The translations under genes were made by a program, and so were the position numbers. Shown in pieces: positions 56,916-64,000 of a DNA stretch of 64,000 nucleotides (within the stretch, counting starts at the first letter, position 1; each line of letters opens with the position of its first letter). The DNA is from Rahnella variigena (GTDB lineage: Bacteria > Pseudomonadota > Gammaproteobacteria > Enterobacterales > Enterobacteriaceae). The stretch lies in NCBI RefSeq assembly GCF_003610915.1, contig NZ_NSDJ01000001.1, forward strand, positions 3,844,001 through 3,908,000, in the 5' to 3' direction. The notes under the pieces are model-generated. The model saw only the letters and a program-made list of their open reading frames with translations, was not told the DNA's origin and made no database searches.

Positions 56916-56930
56916 ATTACATGAATTTAC
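56916..56930 (-). promoter_or_regulatory. CpxR-type box upstream of scsA
   Basis: On the minus strand the site reads GTAAATTCATGTAAT, fitting the CpxR consensus GTAAA-N5-GTAAA with one mismatch, 68 bp before scsA. CpxR control of scs genes is known in Salmonella. Confidence 0.6.
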
Positions 56931-56995
56931 GCTCACAAATCTGTGCTGCATCTCCACGTTCAGGCGAAAAATCACTAGAGCGCCCCACGCGAATA

Positions 56996-57011
56996 CTGTA
57001 TATTTAGCCAG
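56996..57011 (+). promoter_or_regulatory. LexA (SOS) box upstream of dinI
   Basis: CTGTATATTTAGCCAG fits CTGT-N8-ACAG with one mismatch (CCAG), the same deviation I recall in the E. coli dinI box. It lies 30 bp before the dinI start. Confidence 0.75.
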
Positions 57012-57041
57012 TTAATAAATTTATAAATAATGAGGAAAACC

Positions 57042-57284
57042 ATGCGGGTTGAACTGATTTTTGACAAACGGAATGTCGCCGGCATCCCTAACGCCAGTGA
57101 AAAAATTGAAGCGGAACTGGTAAAACGCGTACACCGGATGTTTCCGGATGCGGAAGTTAAGGTAAAACCGATGCAGGCCAACGGGCTGAATACGCAAGGG
57201 GCCAGCAAGCAGGAACGTTCGCAATTAAACCAAATGCTGGAAGAAATGTTTGAAGAAGCGGACGAATGGCTGTCCGTCGAGTAA
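57042..57284 (+). CDS. dinI: DinI family DNA damage-inducible protein
   Basis: An 80-residue DinI-family protein. It has the typical N-terminal strand (MRVELIFDKR), the helix with RRIQ-type VKRVHRMFPDAEVKVK, and the acidic C-terminal helix LNQMLEEMFEEADEWL that mimics DNA and binds RecA. DinI stabilises RecA filaments and tempers the SOS response. The ATG at 57042 has GAGG six bases upstream. A LexA box precedes it. It is divergent from scsA. Confidence 0.9.
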   Translation: MRVELIFDKRNVAGIPNASEKIEAELVKRVHRMFPDAEVKVKPMQANGLNTQGASKQERSQLNQMLEEMFEEADEWLSVE

Positions 57285-57505
57285 AAAAGGTTTCGCCGTT
57301 GCACTTGCTTACAAAGAGCAATTGAAATAAACAATCCATCGCTATGGCTTAATATAAGATGTGCATGTACACGAAATTCATTATCTTTCAGAGCGATGAG
57401 CTGTATTTTTATCGGACAACTACCGGCATCATTTGATGCGGTGAAAGGGTTCTCCGGCGCCATCGCTTTTCGCTTCAAACGCGTCAATGACTTTGCGAAA
57501 CTGCC

Positions 57506-59278
57506 ATGCCACCGAGCTCAAAAAAATCCAGCGCCCAACCGCATTTTTACACCAAGCGCTTTGCGCTGATTTGTCTCGGTATCGTCTTTTGTCTGGCGCT
57601 CCTCCTTGGCCGCGTAGGTTATCTGCAGCTTCTTAATCAGCCGATGCTGGAAAAAGAAGCCGATTCCCGCTCACTGCGCTCCAGCGTCATCCCTGCCGGA
57701 CGCGGGACCATTGTTGACCGCAACGGACATCCGCTGGCACTGAGCGTCGCCTCCAAAGACATTATCGCTGACCCGTTCCGCGTGCTTGAATTGCACAGCG
57801 ATCTGAACAGCCCGAAATGGCAATATCTGGCCTCTGCGCTGAATATGCCGCTTTCCCAGTTACAGCAAACCATCACCAGCGATCCGCAGCGCCGCTTTGT
57901 GTATCTTGGTCGCAAAATAGAAGAAGGCATTGCTGCCGATATCAGCCAGCTGCATCTGGGTGGCATCAGCACTCAGCTTGATGACAGCCGTTATTATCCG
58001 ATGAGTGAAGCCGCAGCTAATCTGGTCGGCGTCGTCGGGACAGATAACGAAGGCCTGACAGGCGTGGAAAAAGGCTTTAACGCCCTGCTTCAGGGTAAAC
58101 CTGGCATGCGCGAATACCGTCAGGATCGCCACGGCAATGTCATCGGTATTCTCAAAGAAGTCGCGCCACAACAGCCGCCGACCATTAATCTCAGCATCGA
58201 CAGTTTTATGCAGTACGTATTGTATTCGCGGCTGCGCGATGGCGTGACGCTCAACCAGGCAGAGTCCGGCGCAGCAGTTCTGGTGGATGTGAACACCGGT
58301 GAAATTTTAGGGATGGCGTCCTACCCTTCCTATAACCCGAACAATTACGCCGGCGTGCAGCCAAAAAACATGCGAAATGTGGCGATCAGCGACAGCTTCG
58401 AACCGGGCTCGACGGTGAAACCGCTGGTGGTAATGGCCGGTCTTAACCGCCATATGATCCGCCCTGATTCCGTTCTCGATACTCATCCCTACACCGTTAA
58501 CGGGCACCTGATCCGCGACGTTGGCCACTGGCCGGCACTGACCATCACCGGTATTTTGCAAAAATCGAGTGACATTGCGGTATCGCACATCGCGCTGGCG
58601 ATGCCTGCGAACGTGCTGGTTCAGCTTTACCAGTCATTCGGTTTGGGTAAACCCACTGATTTAGGTATCGGTGGCGAGAGCAGCGGTTATTTCCCTGCGC
58701 ACCGTGACCGCTGGGCAGATATCGAACGCGCAACTTTCTCATTCGGTTATGGCCTGCGCGTCACGCCACTGCAAATTGCCCGTGAATACGCCACGATTGG
58801 CGCGGAAGGCATTTACCGCCCGCTGTCGATTACCAAGGTTACACCGCCAGTGTTAGGCACCCGCGTAATGTCGGCTGACGTGGTCAGAACGGTCATTCAT
58901 ATGATGGAAAGTGACGCCCTGCCGGGAGGGTCCGGCCTCAGTGCGGCGGTGCCGGGATATCGTCTGGCGATTAAAACCGGTACAGCGGAAAAAATGGGGT
59001 CCAGCGGTAAATACGATGGCGGTTACATCAACTATACCGCCGGTGTAGCACCCGCCAGCAACCCGCGCGTGGCGCTGGTGGTGATGGTTAACAATCCGCA
59101 AGCCGGTAAACACTTCGGTGGTTCGGTAGCAGGGCCAATCTTCGGGCAAATCATGGGCGAAATTCTCAACCATATGAACATTGCTCCGGATGCGCTGGTA
59201 CCCGAAACACCGCCAACCACGGTCATTAATGGCGGTCAGAAAACCGATCTGGTGCGACGCCCAGCAACCGATGGTTAA
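57506..59278 (+). CDS. FtsI (PBP3) paralogue, class B penicillin-binding protein
   Basis: A 590-residue peptidoglycan transpeptidase clearly homologous to E. coli FtsI along its length. It has one N-terminal membrane anchor (about residues 19-38), the PBP dimer domain beginning RGTIVDRNGHPLA, and the transpeptidase domain. The motifs are nucleophile S302 in GSTVK, SSD at 354-356, and KTG at 490-492. FtsI of E. coli has SSN at the second motif, so this protein carries the N-to-D change also seen in PBP2. It is outside the dcw cluster and therefore a second copy, like Salmonella PBP3SAL. No clear SD is seen before the ATG. It is monocistronic. Confidence 0.92.
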   Translation: MPPSSKKSSAQPHFYTKRFALICLGIVFCLALLLGRVGYLQLLNQPMLEKEADSRSLRSSVIPAGRGTIVDRNGHPLALSVASKDIIADPFRVLELHSDLNSPKWQYLASALNMPLSQLQQTITSDPQRRFVYLGRKIEEGIAADISQLHLGGISTQLDDSRYYPMSEAAANLVGVVGTDNEGLTGVEKGFNALLQGKPGMREYRQDRHGNVIGILKEVAPQQPPTINLSIDSFMQYVLYSRLRDGVTLNQAESGAAVLVDVNTGEILGMASYPSYNPNNYAGVQPKNMRNVAISDSFEPGSTVKPLVVMAGLNRHMIRPDSVLDTHPYTVNGHLIRDVGHWPALTITGILQKSSDIAVSHIALAMPANVLVQLYQSFGLGKPTDLGIGGESSGYFPAHRDRWADIERATFSFGYGLRVTPLQIAREYATIGAEGIYRPLSITKVTPPVLGTRVMSADVVRTVIHMMESDALPGGSGLSAAVPGYRLAIKTGTAEKMGSSGKYDGGYINYTAGVAPASNPRVALVVMVNNPQAGKHFGGSVAGPIFGQIMGEILNHMNIAPDALVPETPPTTVINGGQKTDLVRRPATDG

Positions 59279-59409
59279 ACGAAACCTATAAAAATCGTTT
59301 TAAATTCCTGACAGGCTGGATCTCAGCGTAAGAAGCGGTTAACGTTCGCAAGAATTAATCGTTGGCTAACGATCCACGCTGGAGGAAGAGCGCAAGCTCT
59401 GTAAAAAGA

Positions 59410-59499
59410 ATGAAACGGCTTCTTATCGTTTTTCTGATATTTGTTGCGGTTTGTCTGGCTGTTATTGCATTGAATATGCGGGGCAGCGGCCCGTGGTAA
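59410..59499 (+). CDS. Candidate 29-residue single-span membrane protein
   Basis: The ATG opens a 29-codon frame reading MKRLLIVFLIFVAVCLAVIA, then LNMRGSGPW and TAA. It is a single hydrophobic segment after a Lys-Arg start, typical of tiny inner-membrane proteins. The upstream SD is weak, and a small hairpin (AGAGC...GCTCT) lies before it. It does not match MgrB, AcrZ, YohP or other small proteins I know. It could be non-coding; evidence is hydrophobic pattern and position only. Confidence 0.45.
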   Translation: MKRLLIVFLIFVAVCLAVIALNMRGSGPW

Positions 59500-59541
59500 C
59501 CCAATTTTATGCCCTGCAAGGGGATGAAGGGAGGAACCACT

Positions 59542-59649
59542 TTGCCAACCGGTAAGAACTTTTACATCATCATTGTTCTTATCCTCGTCGGGATCGTTCT
59601 GGTGGACGACGGTATCGCCCGCTTGATTCACTGGATCCTGTTACGCTAA
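59542..59649 (+). CDS. Candidate 35-residue membrane protein, TTG start
   Basis: A TTG codon with GGAGG seven bases upstream opens a 35-codon frame: residues 1-20 read MPTGKNFYIIIVLILVGIVL, then VDDGIARLIHWILLR and TAA. Two in-frame ATGs upstream are possible but lack spacing. It has one hydrophobic span followed by an amphipathic tail. It lies 42 bp after the previous tiny ORF, suggesting a pair. It is not recognised as a named small protein. The strong SD makes it the better supported of the two. Confidence 0.55.
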   Translation: MPTGKNFYIIIVLILVGIVLVDDGIARLIHWILLR

Positions 59650-59760
59650 ATCATGGCCCGTCAGGGTGTCTGCGCACTCCTTTCCCGCGGGCCATTTTGG
59701 TCACTTCGGTTGTCATACACCTCAGAGCAACACCTGCAACGCCATCACGGCGAAGTCGTG

Positions 59761-59766
59761 TATAAT
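59761..59766 (+). promoter_or_regulatory. Predicted -10 element of the AraC-type gene
   Basis: A consensus TATAAT lies 30 bp before the start codon. I see no good -35 at 17 bp, suggesting an activator-dependent promoter. A GC-rich stem (ATGGCCCG...CGGGCCAT, 59653-59695) precedes it and may end transcription from upstream. Confidence 0.45.
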
Positions 59767-59796
59767 AGCGATATTCAACCTTAAAACAGACTGGTT

Positions 59797-60183
59797 ATGG
59801 CTCAAGATATTCATATCGCTATCGTCTGCGCACTCAGCAAATGGATTGAAGGCCATCTTGGTCGTGTGATCCACCTTGAAGAACTGGCTGAGTATTCAGG
59901 CTATTCGCTCTGGCACATGCAAAAATTGTTCAAAGAATCGACAGGCATTTCTCTGGGGAAGTACATCAGGGAACGTCGTCTGGCGAGTGCTGTCTATCAG
60001 CTGAGCAGCAGTGATACCCCGATTTTCGACATCGCTATGGATTTCGGCTTCGGCTCGCAGTCACACTTTACCTACATGTTCCGCAAGCGTTTCAATATCA
60101 CGCCGCATGAATTCCGCCAGAATCCTGAAATCGAACTTGATGTTTCTCCCCCGCTGCATCTGATCCACCAGAAATCAGCCTGA
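59797..60183 (+). CDS. AraC-family regulator, MarA/SoxS/RamA size class
   Basis: A 128-residue protein consisting almost only of the AraC DNA-binding domain with two helix-turn-helix units. The first is IHLEELAEYSGYSLWHMQKLFKESTG; the second is IFDIAMDFGFGSQSHFTYMFRKRFNITPHEFRQ. There is no effector domain, so activity is set by the amount of protein, as for MarA, SoxS and RamA. The paralogue name cannot be fixed. Targets may include efflux and porin genes; it sits convergent with the porin gene. It is followed by a terminator. Confidence 0.88.
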   Translation: MAQDIHIAIVCALSKWIEGHLGRVIHLEELAEYSGYSLWHMQKLFKESTGISLGKYIRERRLASAVYQLSSSDTPIFDIAMDFGFGSQSHFTYMFRKRFNITPHEFRQNPEIELDVSPPLHLIHQKSA

Positions 60184-60216
60184 GGCTGTCAGATCTCTTG
60201 CTTTTTGCCATAAAAA

Positions 60217-60245
60217 AACGCGGCCATCAGCGACCGCGTTCTTTT
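60217..60245 (+). terminator. Terminator of the AraC-type gene
   Basis: AACGCGG and CCGCGTT form a 7-bp stem with a ten-base loop, an A-run before and a CTTTTT tail after. It may also end the convergent porin mRNA. Confidence 0.82.
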
Positions 60246-60303
60246 TACTGCTTGTTCTTTTGACTCAAATCTAAACGCTATTCTGTGTCGGAGAAAGGCA
60301 CGC

Positions 60304-61431
60304 TTAGAACTGATACACCAGACCTACAGCGGTAACGTCATCGGTGTTGATACCGGCGTTATCGGTGAAGGTGCTGCTGTCGATCAGGTTGATTTTGTAG
60401 TCAACATAGGCCGACATATTTTTATTGAAGTAGTAAGTCGCACCCAGGTCGACAAATTTCACCAGATCCTGATCCTGGTAGTTGTTGCCCAGACGGTCGG
60501 AACCTAAATCTTTACCGCGAGTTTGGTTATAGGCCACGAACGGACGCAGACCGAAATCGAACTGATAGCTTGCGTAAGCTTCAAATGCCTGTGACTGGTT
60601 AGCATAACCGTAAGCTTCTGAATCGGTAGAACCGAAGCGTGAAGCGTTATAAGCCTGAGTAAACATGGCAGCAAGGTAAACGTTGTTAGCGTCATATTTC
60701 AGGCCACCGGTGTAGCCTTCCGCTTTTTTACCGTCGCCCATGATGCCCGGTGCACTATTTTGCTCATCAGTACGGTCAGAGTTGAAGAATGCACCTGCCA
60801 CGCTGACGCCCGCGCCAATGTCGTAGCTCAGGGACATACCGTAACCGTCGCCGTTCTGAGTCAGCACATCACGTGTACCTGGCTCACCGCCGCCGCTGTC
60901 ATTTTTACCCTGATATTGCAGAGCGAAGTGCAGGCCATCCACCAGCCCGAAGAAGTTGTCGTTACGATACGTTGCAACACCGTTGGTACGCTGATAAAGG
61001 AACTGGTCAGCGCCGTAAGTTGAACCATCGAACTCTGGCTGCAAGTCGGTCCAGGCGGCCACGTCATACATAACGCCGTTGTTACGACCGTAGTCAAAGG
61101 AACCCATATCGCCGAATTTCAGACCGGCGAAACCATAACGGGTAAAGGCGCGATCGCCATCATCAGAGCTTTCAGCCTGGTTAGCCTGAACCTGATATTC
61201 CCACTGGCCGTAACCGGTCAGCTGGTCGGTGATCTGAGTTTCGCCTTTGAAACCAAGACGGATATAGCTCTGATCGCCATCAGAACCCTTATCGTTAGAA
61301 AAGTAGTGCAAACCATCAACCAAACCGTACAGGTCGAGTTTATTACCATCTTTATTATAAACTTCTGCCGCGCTTGCTGATCCTGCGACCACTAATGCAG
61401 GGATCATGAGTGAAAGAACACGGAGTTTCAT
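60304..61431 (-). CDS. ompC: OmpC-type trimeric general porin
   Basis: A 375-residue outer-membrane porin precursor with a signal peptide of about 21 residues ending GSASA, then [15 protein letters not shown]. The L3 region ([18 protein letters not shown], then [10 protein letters not shown]) and terminal Phe (GLVYQF) are intact. The ompC name rests on gene context: a micF-like RNA lies divergently upstream, as in E. coli. AGGACAG precedes the ATG. It is a paralogue of the porin at 6171-7280, differing mainly in surface loops. Confidence 0.88.
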   Translation of the reverse strand: MKLRVLSLMIPALVVAGSASAAEVYNKDGNKLDLYGLVDGLHYFSNDKGSDGDQSYIRLGFKGETQITDQLTGYGQWEYQVQANQAESSDDGDRAFTRYGFAGLKFGDMGSFDYGRNNGVMYDVAAWTDLQPEFDGSTYGADQFLYQRTNGVATYRNDNFFGLVDGLHFALQYQGKNDSGGGEPGTRDVLTQNGDGYGMSLSYDIGAGVSVAGAFFNSDRTDEQNSAPGIMGDGKKAEGYTGGLKYDANNVYLAAMFTQAYNASRFGSTDSEAYGYANQSQAFEAYASYQFDFGLRPFVAYNQTRGKDLGSDRLGNNYQDQDLVKFVDLGATYYFNKNMSAYVDYKINLIDSSTFTDNAGINTDDVTAVGLVYQF

Positions 61432-61785
61432 TTTTCTGTCCTCGATAGGTGTCGGACCGTGCCACTGAATGTAAAGTACACGTTTTTACTGATTTGAATC
61501 TGCTTAACGCTTGTTGGTATCTGTATAAAAGTTGGCCCGACATGGCAAATCCATTCTCTTGATATAAATACTTTTAATCCAGAAAGAAAATGATACGAAA
61601 TTAGTTTATATATTTCCGAAGCATTTAAAGGTGTAACATTTTATTAATATTGGATAAAATTAAACCTCAATTTAAATGTTAAAATAAAGCACGCAAAGCT
61701 AAATCAATAAATTAATCATAAATATCAATATCTTATTAAAAATAGTTACCGCACTAAGTGATAAAGCATCTATTCACCTTTAATA
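61432..61785. promoter_or_regulatory. AT-rich ompC-micF intergenic regulatory region
   Basis: No gene. Very AT-rich, with OmpR-like words: GTGTAACATTTTATTAAT at about 61631-61648, and the inverted AAATGTTAAAATAAAG at about 61674-61689. In E. coli, OmpR controls both ompC and micF from this position. Exact boxes are uncertain. Confidence 0.5.
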
Positions 61786-61797
61786 TATAATGCTCTC

Positions 61798-61881
61798 GCT
61801 ATCATCATTATTTGTTATTTATTACCCTCATTCCCCGTTTTGTGGAAACAACAGCCGACCCTTAGTGGTCGGTTTTTTTTT
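61798..61881 (+). ncRNA. micF: MicF small regulatory RNA
   Basis: An 84-nt RNA gene divergent from ompC. Its 5' end GCTATCATCATTA is identical to E. coli micF, followed by TTTATTACCCTCATTC where E. coli has TTTATTACCGTCATTC; this is the segment that pairs with the ompF ribosome site. It ends in a terminator, CCGACC...GGTCGG, with nine T residues. A TATAAT at 61786-61791 lies six bases before the predicted start. It represses porin (ompF-type) translation with Hfq. The middle part differs from E. coli, so folding may differ. Confidence 0.88.
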
Positions 61882-62206
61882 GTTTTGTTAAGAGATGATG
61901 ACCGCCTGTGATATTCATCACTCATTATATTTTCCTGCTGAAATGTATTTCTCCATAATTACCTCACACTTTCTCCATCTTTGATGATTCTGATTTTCTT
62001 AATAGATGATATCTAATCTCCTCGATTAATAAGGGATTTCAGGGGGATTATTAATCTTTATTATGCAGAGGCTTTGTTGGTCAGTAACGGTTCGGATCCG
62101 TTACTATAGCCAAAGTCAGACCAATCCCGCTGATCGCGCAGGGGGAGAAAGGTAGACTTCGGGTGCCGCGCAAACACCGTTTTTACTCAATAGCTCAGGG
62201 AACCTC
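61882..62206. promoter_or_regulatory. Gene-free leader region of the DUF4034-like gene
   Basis: AT-rich to about 62080, then GC-richer. A perfect hairpin, GTAACGG...CCGTTAC, spans 62084-62104. Between 62128 and 62180 there is a G-rich segment (GCGCAGGGGGAGAAAGGTAG), then GGGTGCCGCGCAAACACC with a possible GGTG/CACC stem. It could be a structured 5' UTR; it matches no riboswitch I know. Confidence 0.4.
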
Positions 62207-64000
62207 ATGCCACATCAGGACCAGCACGACAACATTTCCAAAGCCAGAATGCTTCTGGCGACCCGCCGTTTTCTTAAACTCGACGAGTGGCTGTTGTCAC
62301 AGATGCGTGGCTGGCAGAATCAGGGCGAAGGTCACAGCGATTACGGGCTGCTGATGCATCCGGCTACACTGTTTACCGGCACGGAATCCCCCCCGCTCAA
62401 CCCGCTGGAGATCCTCAGTGACTGGGCGCAGCAATGCCCGCAGAGCTATCATGCCCACGCTTTGCTGGGTATGGTCTGGCATGAAAATGCCTGGATTATC
62501 CGCCAGCCGCAGGAAGGTGAAGACGTCGCCGATCACCAGTGGCTGGGGGCACAGTTATGCTGTGATTACGCAGTACTGTCATTTTTACGTGCTATTGAAC
62601 TGCATCCGCGCCCGACGCATGCCCTGCGCCACATGATGAATCTGAGCGGCGGTTTCGGCGAACCGTACTGGCTGAAAGCGTTGTTTGCCGGTGAAATCCC
62701 CAAACCTTTGCATGAAAAGTTTTCGATTCAGGGCAGTGAAATCTGGCAGGCGGGTATCGCACACATCCACGCACTGGGATTCGAGCCAGCAACACACTGG
62801 CCGCAGATACTTCCCGCGGCGTTGCAACAAACCCGTAAAAATGATGAAGAAGCGCTGGATTACTGGCTGCGTATGGCGATGTCAGTCCGCCACGCCGACG
62901 TTGGCACCATGGAATCTTACCTTTTATTCCATTCCGCTTTCTGGGGTGGCAGCGACGCGCAACAGATGCAAATTATCGACAGTCCGCTGTGCGCAGAATT
63001 TAGTGAAGAAGAACGTAATCAGTTCCGCGCCAACGCGCTGTGCGATGCGCTTTCCGGTGATATCGCCGACAGAGAATCTCCTCAGGCGCTGGAACTCCAG
63101 TCGCGCTTAGCTGCATTACTGGCTCAACCGCTGGCGCCGGAAACGCGAGTCCGTCTGCTGGATCTGGCCGGGATCTGCATCGCCTACTGGCAGGACGACG
63201 ATCAGGCGGGTCTGGCTGTCTATAACGATTTATTTGCTGTTTCACCCCAGGCGATGCCCGGTCACGCCGCGCGGATGTTTATCTCCCGTGCCGTGCTGGC
63301 CAATGGCCATCAGGAAGGTTTGCCGGTACTGACCCAGCTGCTGACCCGGGGTCTGAGTCAGGCAAATGATCCGGTACTGGTGGCGTTTGCCGCGACGGCC
63401 TTGCAATCAGGCCTGTACGGATTACCGGCGCGTCCTGAATTATGTCAGGGGCTGATGGAACATGCCTGGTCGCTTATTCAGCAATCGGGCGATGAACAAC
63501 CGGTAAACGATCTGGTGACACTGGCGCACGACATGGCGATCAATGACGATCTGGACGCCGCACATTTTCTGATGACCGAAATGGCCCGCCACGGCAGCGC
63601 GATCCACTGCTACGAGTTGTACTTTTTCTACCGCAACGGCTGGCATCAGGATGTTCCTGAGCAGTATCACAACGACAGTAATGCGATGGACTGTGTGCTG
63701 AGTGCCGCCCGTTCAGGCATGGTGCCCGCTATGTTCACCTGCGCCAATGCGCTGCGTGAAGGGCTCGGTGGCGAACCCGATTATGAACAAGCCATGCACT
63801 GGTATCAGCGGGCGATGGACGCCGGACATTTATCCGCCGCCTATTTCCGTGCGAGTTGCGCGCTGGATAACGGTTCAGACGCCGAAAAGCGTCAGGCTGC
63901 CGAAGTCTGGCTGCCGGAAATCCTGCATAACGCACATCATCCCAATCGCGCCGAAGCCGCTTATACGCTGGGCATGGCGTGGCTGACCGGTACCGGCGTG
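62207..64000 (+). CDS. DUF4034 / Sel1-like repeat protein (truncated by window end)
   Basis: At least 598 codons, open to the last base, so the C-terminus is missing. The ATG has AGGGA five bases upstream. It has no signal peptide or membrane span. The N-terminal part (KARMLLATRRFLKLDEWLLSQM, then SYHAHALLGMVWHENAW) resembles DUF4034 proteins. Near the window end there are Sel1/TPR-type helices: YEQAMHWYQRAMDAGHLSAAYF, then AEAAYTLGMAWLTGTG. It is probably a cytoplasmic helical-repeat protein. Family calls are from pattern memory only; function unknown. In E. coli rcsD follows micF, so this gene breaks synteny. Confidence 0.75.
   Translation, partial: MPHQDQHDNISKARMLLATRRFLKLDEWLLSQMRGWQNQGEGHSDYGLLMHPATLFTGTESPPLNPLEILSDWAQQCPQSYHAHALLGMVWHENAWIIRQPQEGEDVADHQWLGAQLCCDYAVLSFLRAIELHPRPTHALRHMMNLSGGFGEPYWLKALFAGEIPKPLHEKFSIQGSEIWQAGIAHIHALGFEPATHWPQILPAALQQTRKNDEEALDYWLRMAMSVRHADVGTMESYLLFHSAFWGGSDAQQMQIIDSPLCAEFSEEERNQFRANALCDALSGDIADRESPQALELQSRLAALLAQPLAPETRVRLLDLAGICIAYWQDDDQAGLAVYNDLFAVSPQAMPGHAARMFISRAVLANGHQEGLPVLTQLLTRGLSQANDPVLVAFAATALQSGLYGLPARPELCQGLMEHAWSLIQQSGDEQPVNDLVTLAHDMAINDDLDAAHFLMTEMARHGSAIHCYELYFFYRNGWHQDVPEQYHNDSNAMDCVLSAARSGMVPAMFTCANALREGLGGEPDYEQAMHWYQRAMDAGHLSAAYFRASCALDNGSDAEKRQAAEVWLPEILHNAHHPNRAEAAYTLGMAWLTGTGV

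Noticed and set aside
59410..59499. MgrB homologue
   Set aside because: The size and Lys-plus-hydrophobic start are similar, but the two conserved periplasmic cysteines and the aromatic tail of MgrB are missing.
62081..62206. Known riboswitch (guanidine, fluoride, c-di-GMP, cobalamin) before the DUF4034-like gene
   Set aside because: The conserved core sequences of these classes were not found; only generic hairpins are present.
1..64000. CRISPR arrays, prophage, insertion sequences, tRNA/rRNA genes
   Set aside because: No regularly spaced direct repeats, transposase or integrase frames, or cloverleaf-like sequences were seen. The only repeats are the composite elements, ERICs and the setB 15-mers.

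Overview
The window looks like a chromosomal segment of a Yersiniaceae-type member of the Enterobacterales; a Rahnella/Ewingella/Rouxiella-like genus is my inference, not proven. The gene order follows the Escherichia coli K-12 lysP-yeiE-yeiH-nfo ... fruAKB-setB-yeiW-yeiP-yeiQ ... yeiR-lpxT-mepS-pdeN-yejABEF-yejG ... bcr-rsuA-radD-rplY-yejKLM block almost gene for gene. It ends with an ompC-type porin divergent from a recognisable micF RNA. I saw no tRNA, rRNA, CRISPR array, phage or insertion sequence.

Layout. 0-10.4 kb: an M3-family peptidase, yjdM, ybiB-dinG, an OmpF/OmpC-type porin, an e(P4)-type lipoprotein phosphatase, and a two-gene iron-chelate ABC module behind a perfect Fur-type hexamer palindrome. 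10.6-24.8 kb: lysP, yeiE/yeiH, nfo, the fructose PTS operon with two Cra boxes, setB, yeiW, yeiP (efpL), and yeiQ with a UxuR-like regulator that share three related operator-like sites. 25-36.2 kb: a short fimbrial-like orphan, yeiR, lpxT, mepS, pdeN, the yejABEF peptide importer and yejG. 36.2-45 kb: an accessory sugar-acid cluster between yejG and bcr, containing a three-subunit membrane gluconate-2-dehydrogenase type enzyme, two short-chain dehydrogenases (one IdnO), an IdnR/GntR-type LacI regulator and an ACS-family transporter, with two CRP-type palindromes. 45-53.2 kb: bcr, rsuA, radD (with a near-ideal LexA box over its promoter), rplY, yejK, yejL and yejM. 53.3-57 kb: the scsABCD copper/redox locus with a CpxR-type box, divergent from LexA-boxed dinI. 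57.5-64 kb: an FtsI paralogue, two tiny membrane ORFs, a MarA-size AraC regulator, the porin/micF pair, and a DUF4034/Sel1-like gene running off the right end.

The least explained structure is a family of five ~130-bp dispersed elements (2.5, 8.3, 15.4, 45.0 and 49.7 kb). Each pairs one copy of two related but distinct GC-rich arms in inverted orientation around a semi-conserved AT-rich spacer. Four of the five sit exactly between convergent genes. Two ERIC elements (43.5 and 51.0 kb) form a separate, known repeat class. Other notable signals are three tandem 15-bp repeats that end one base before the setB start codon, and a possible micF pairing with the ribosome-binding site of the other porin in the window. 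I found no defence system or clearly new multi-gene system; the novelty here is mostly regulatory and repeat architecture.
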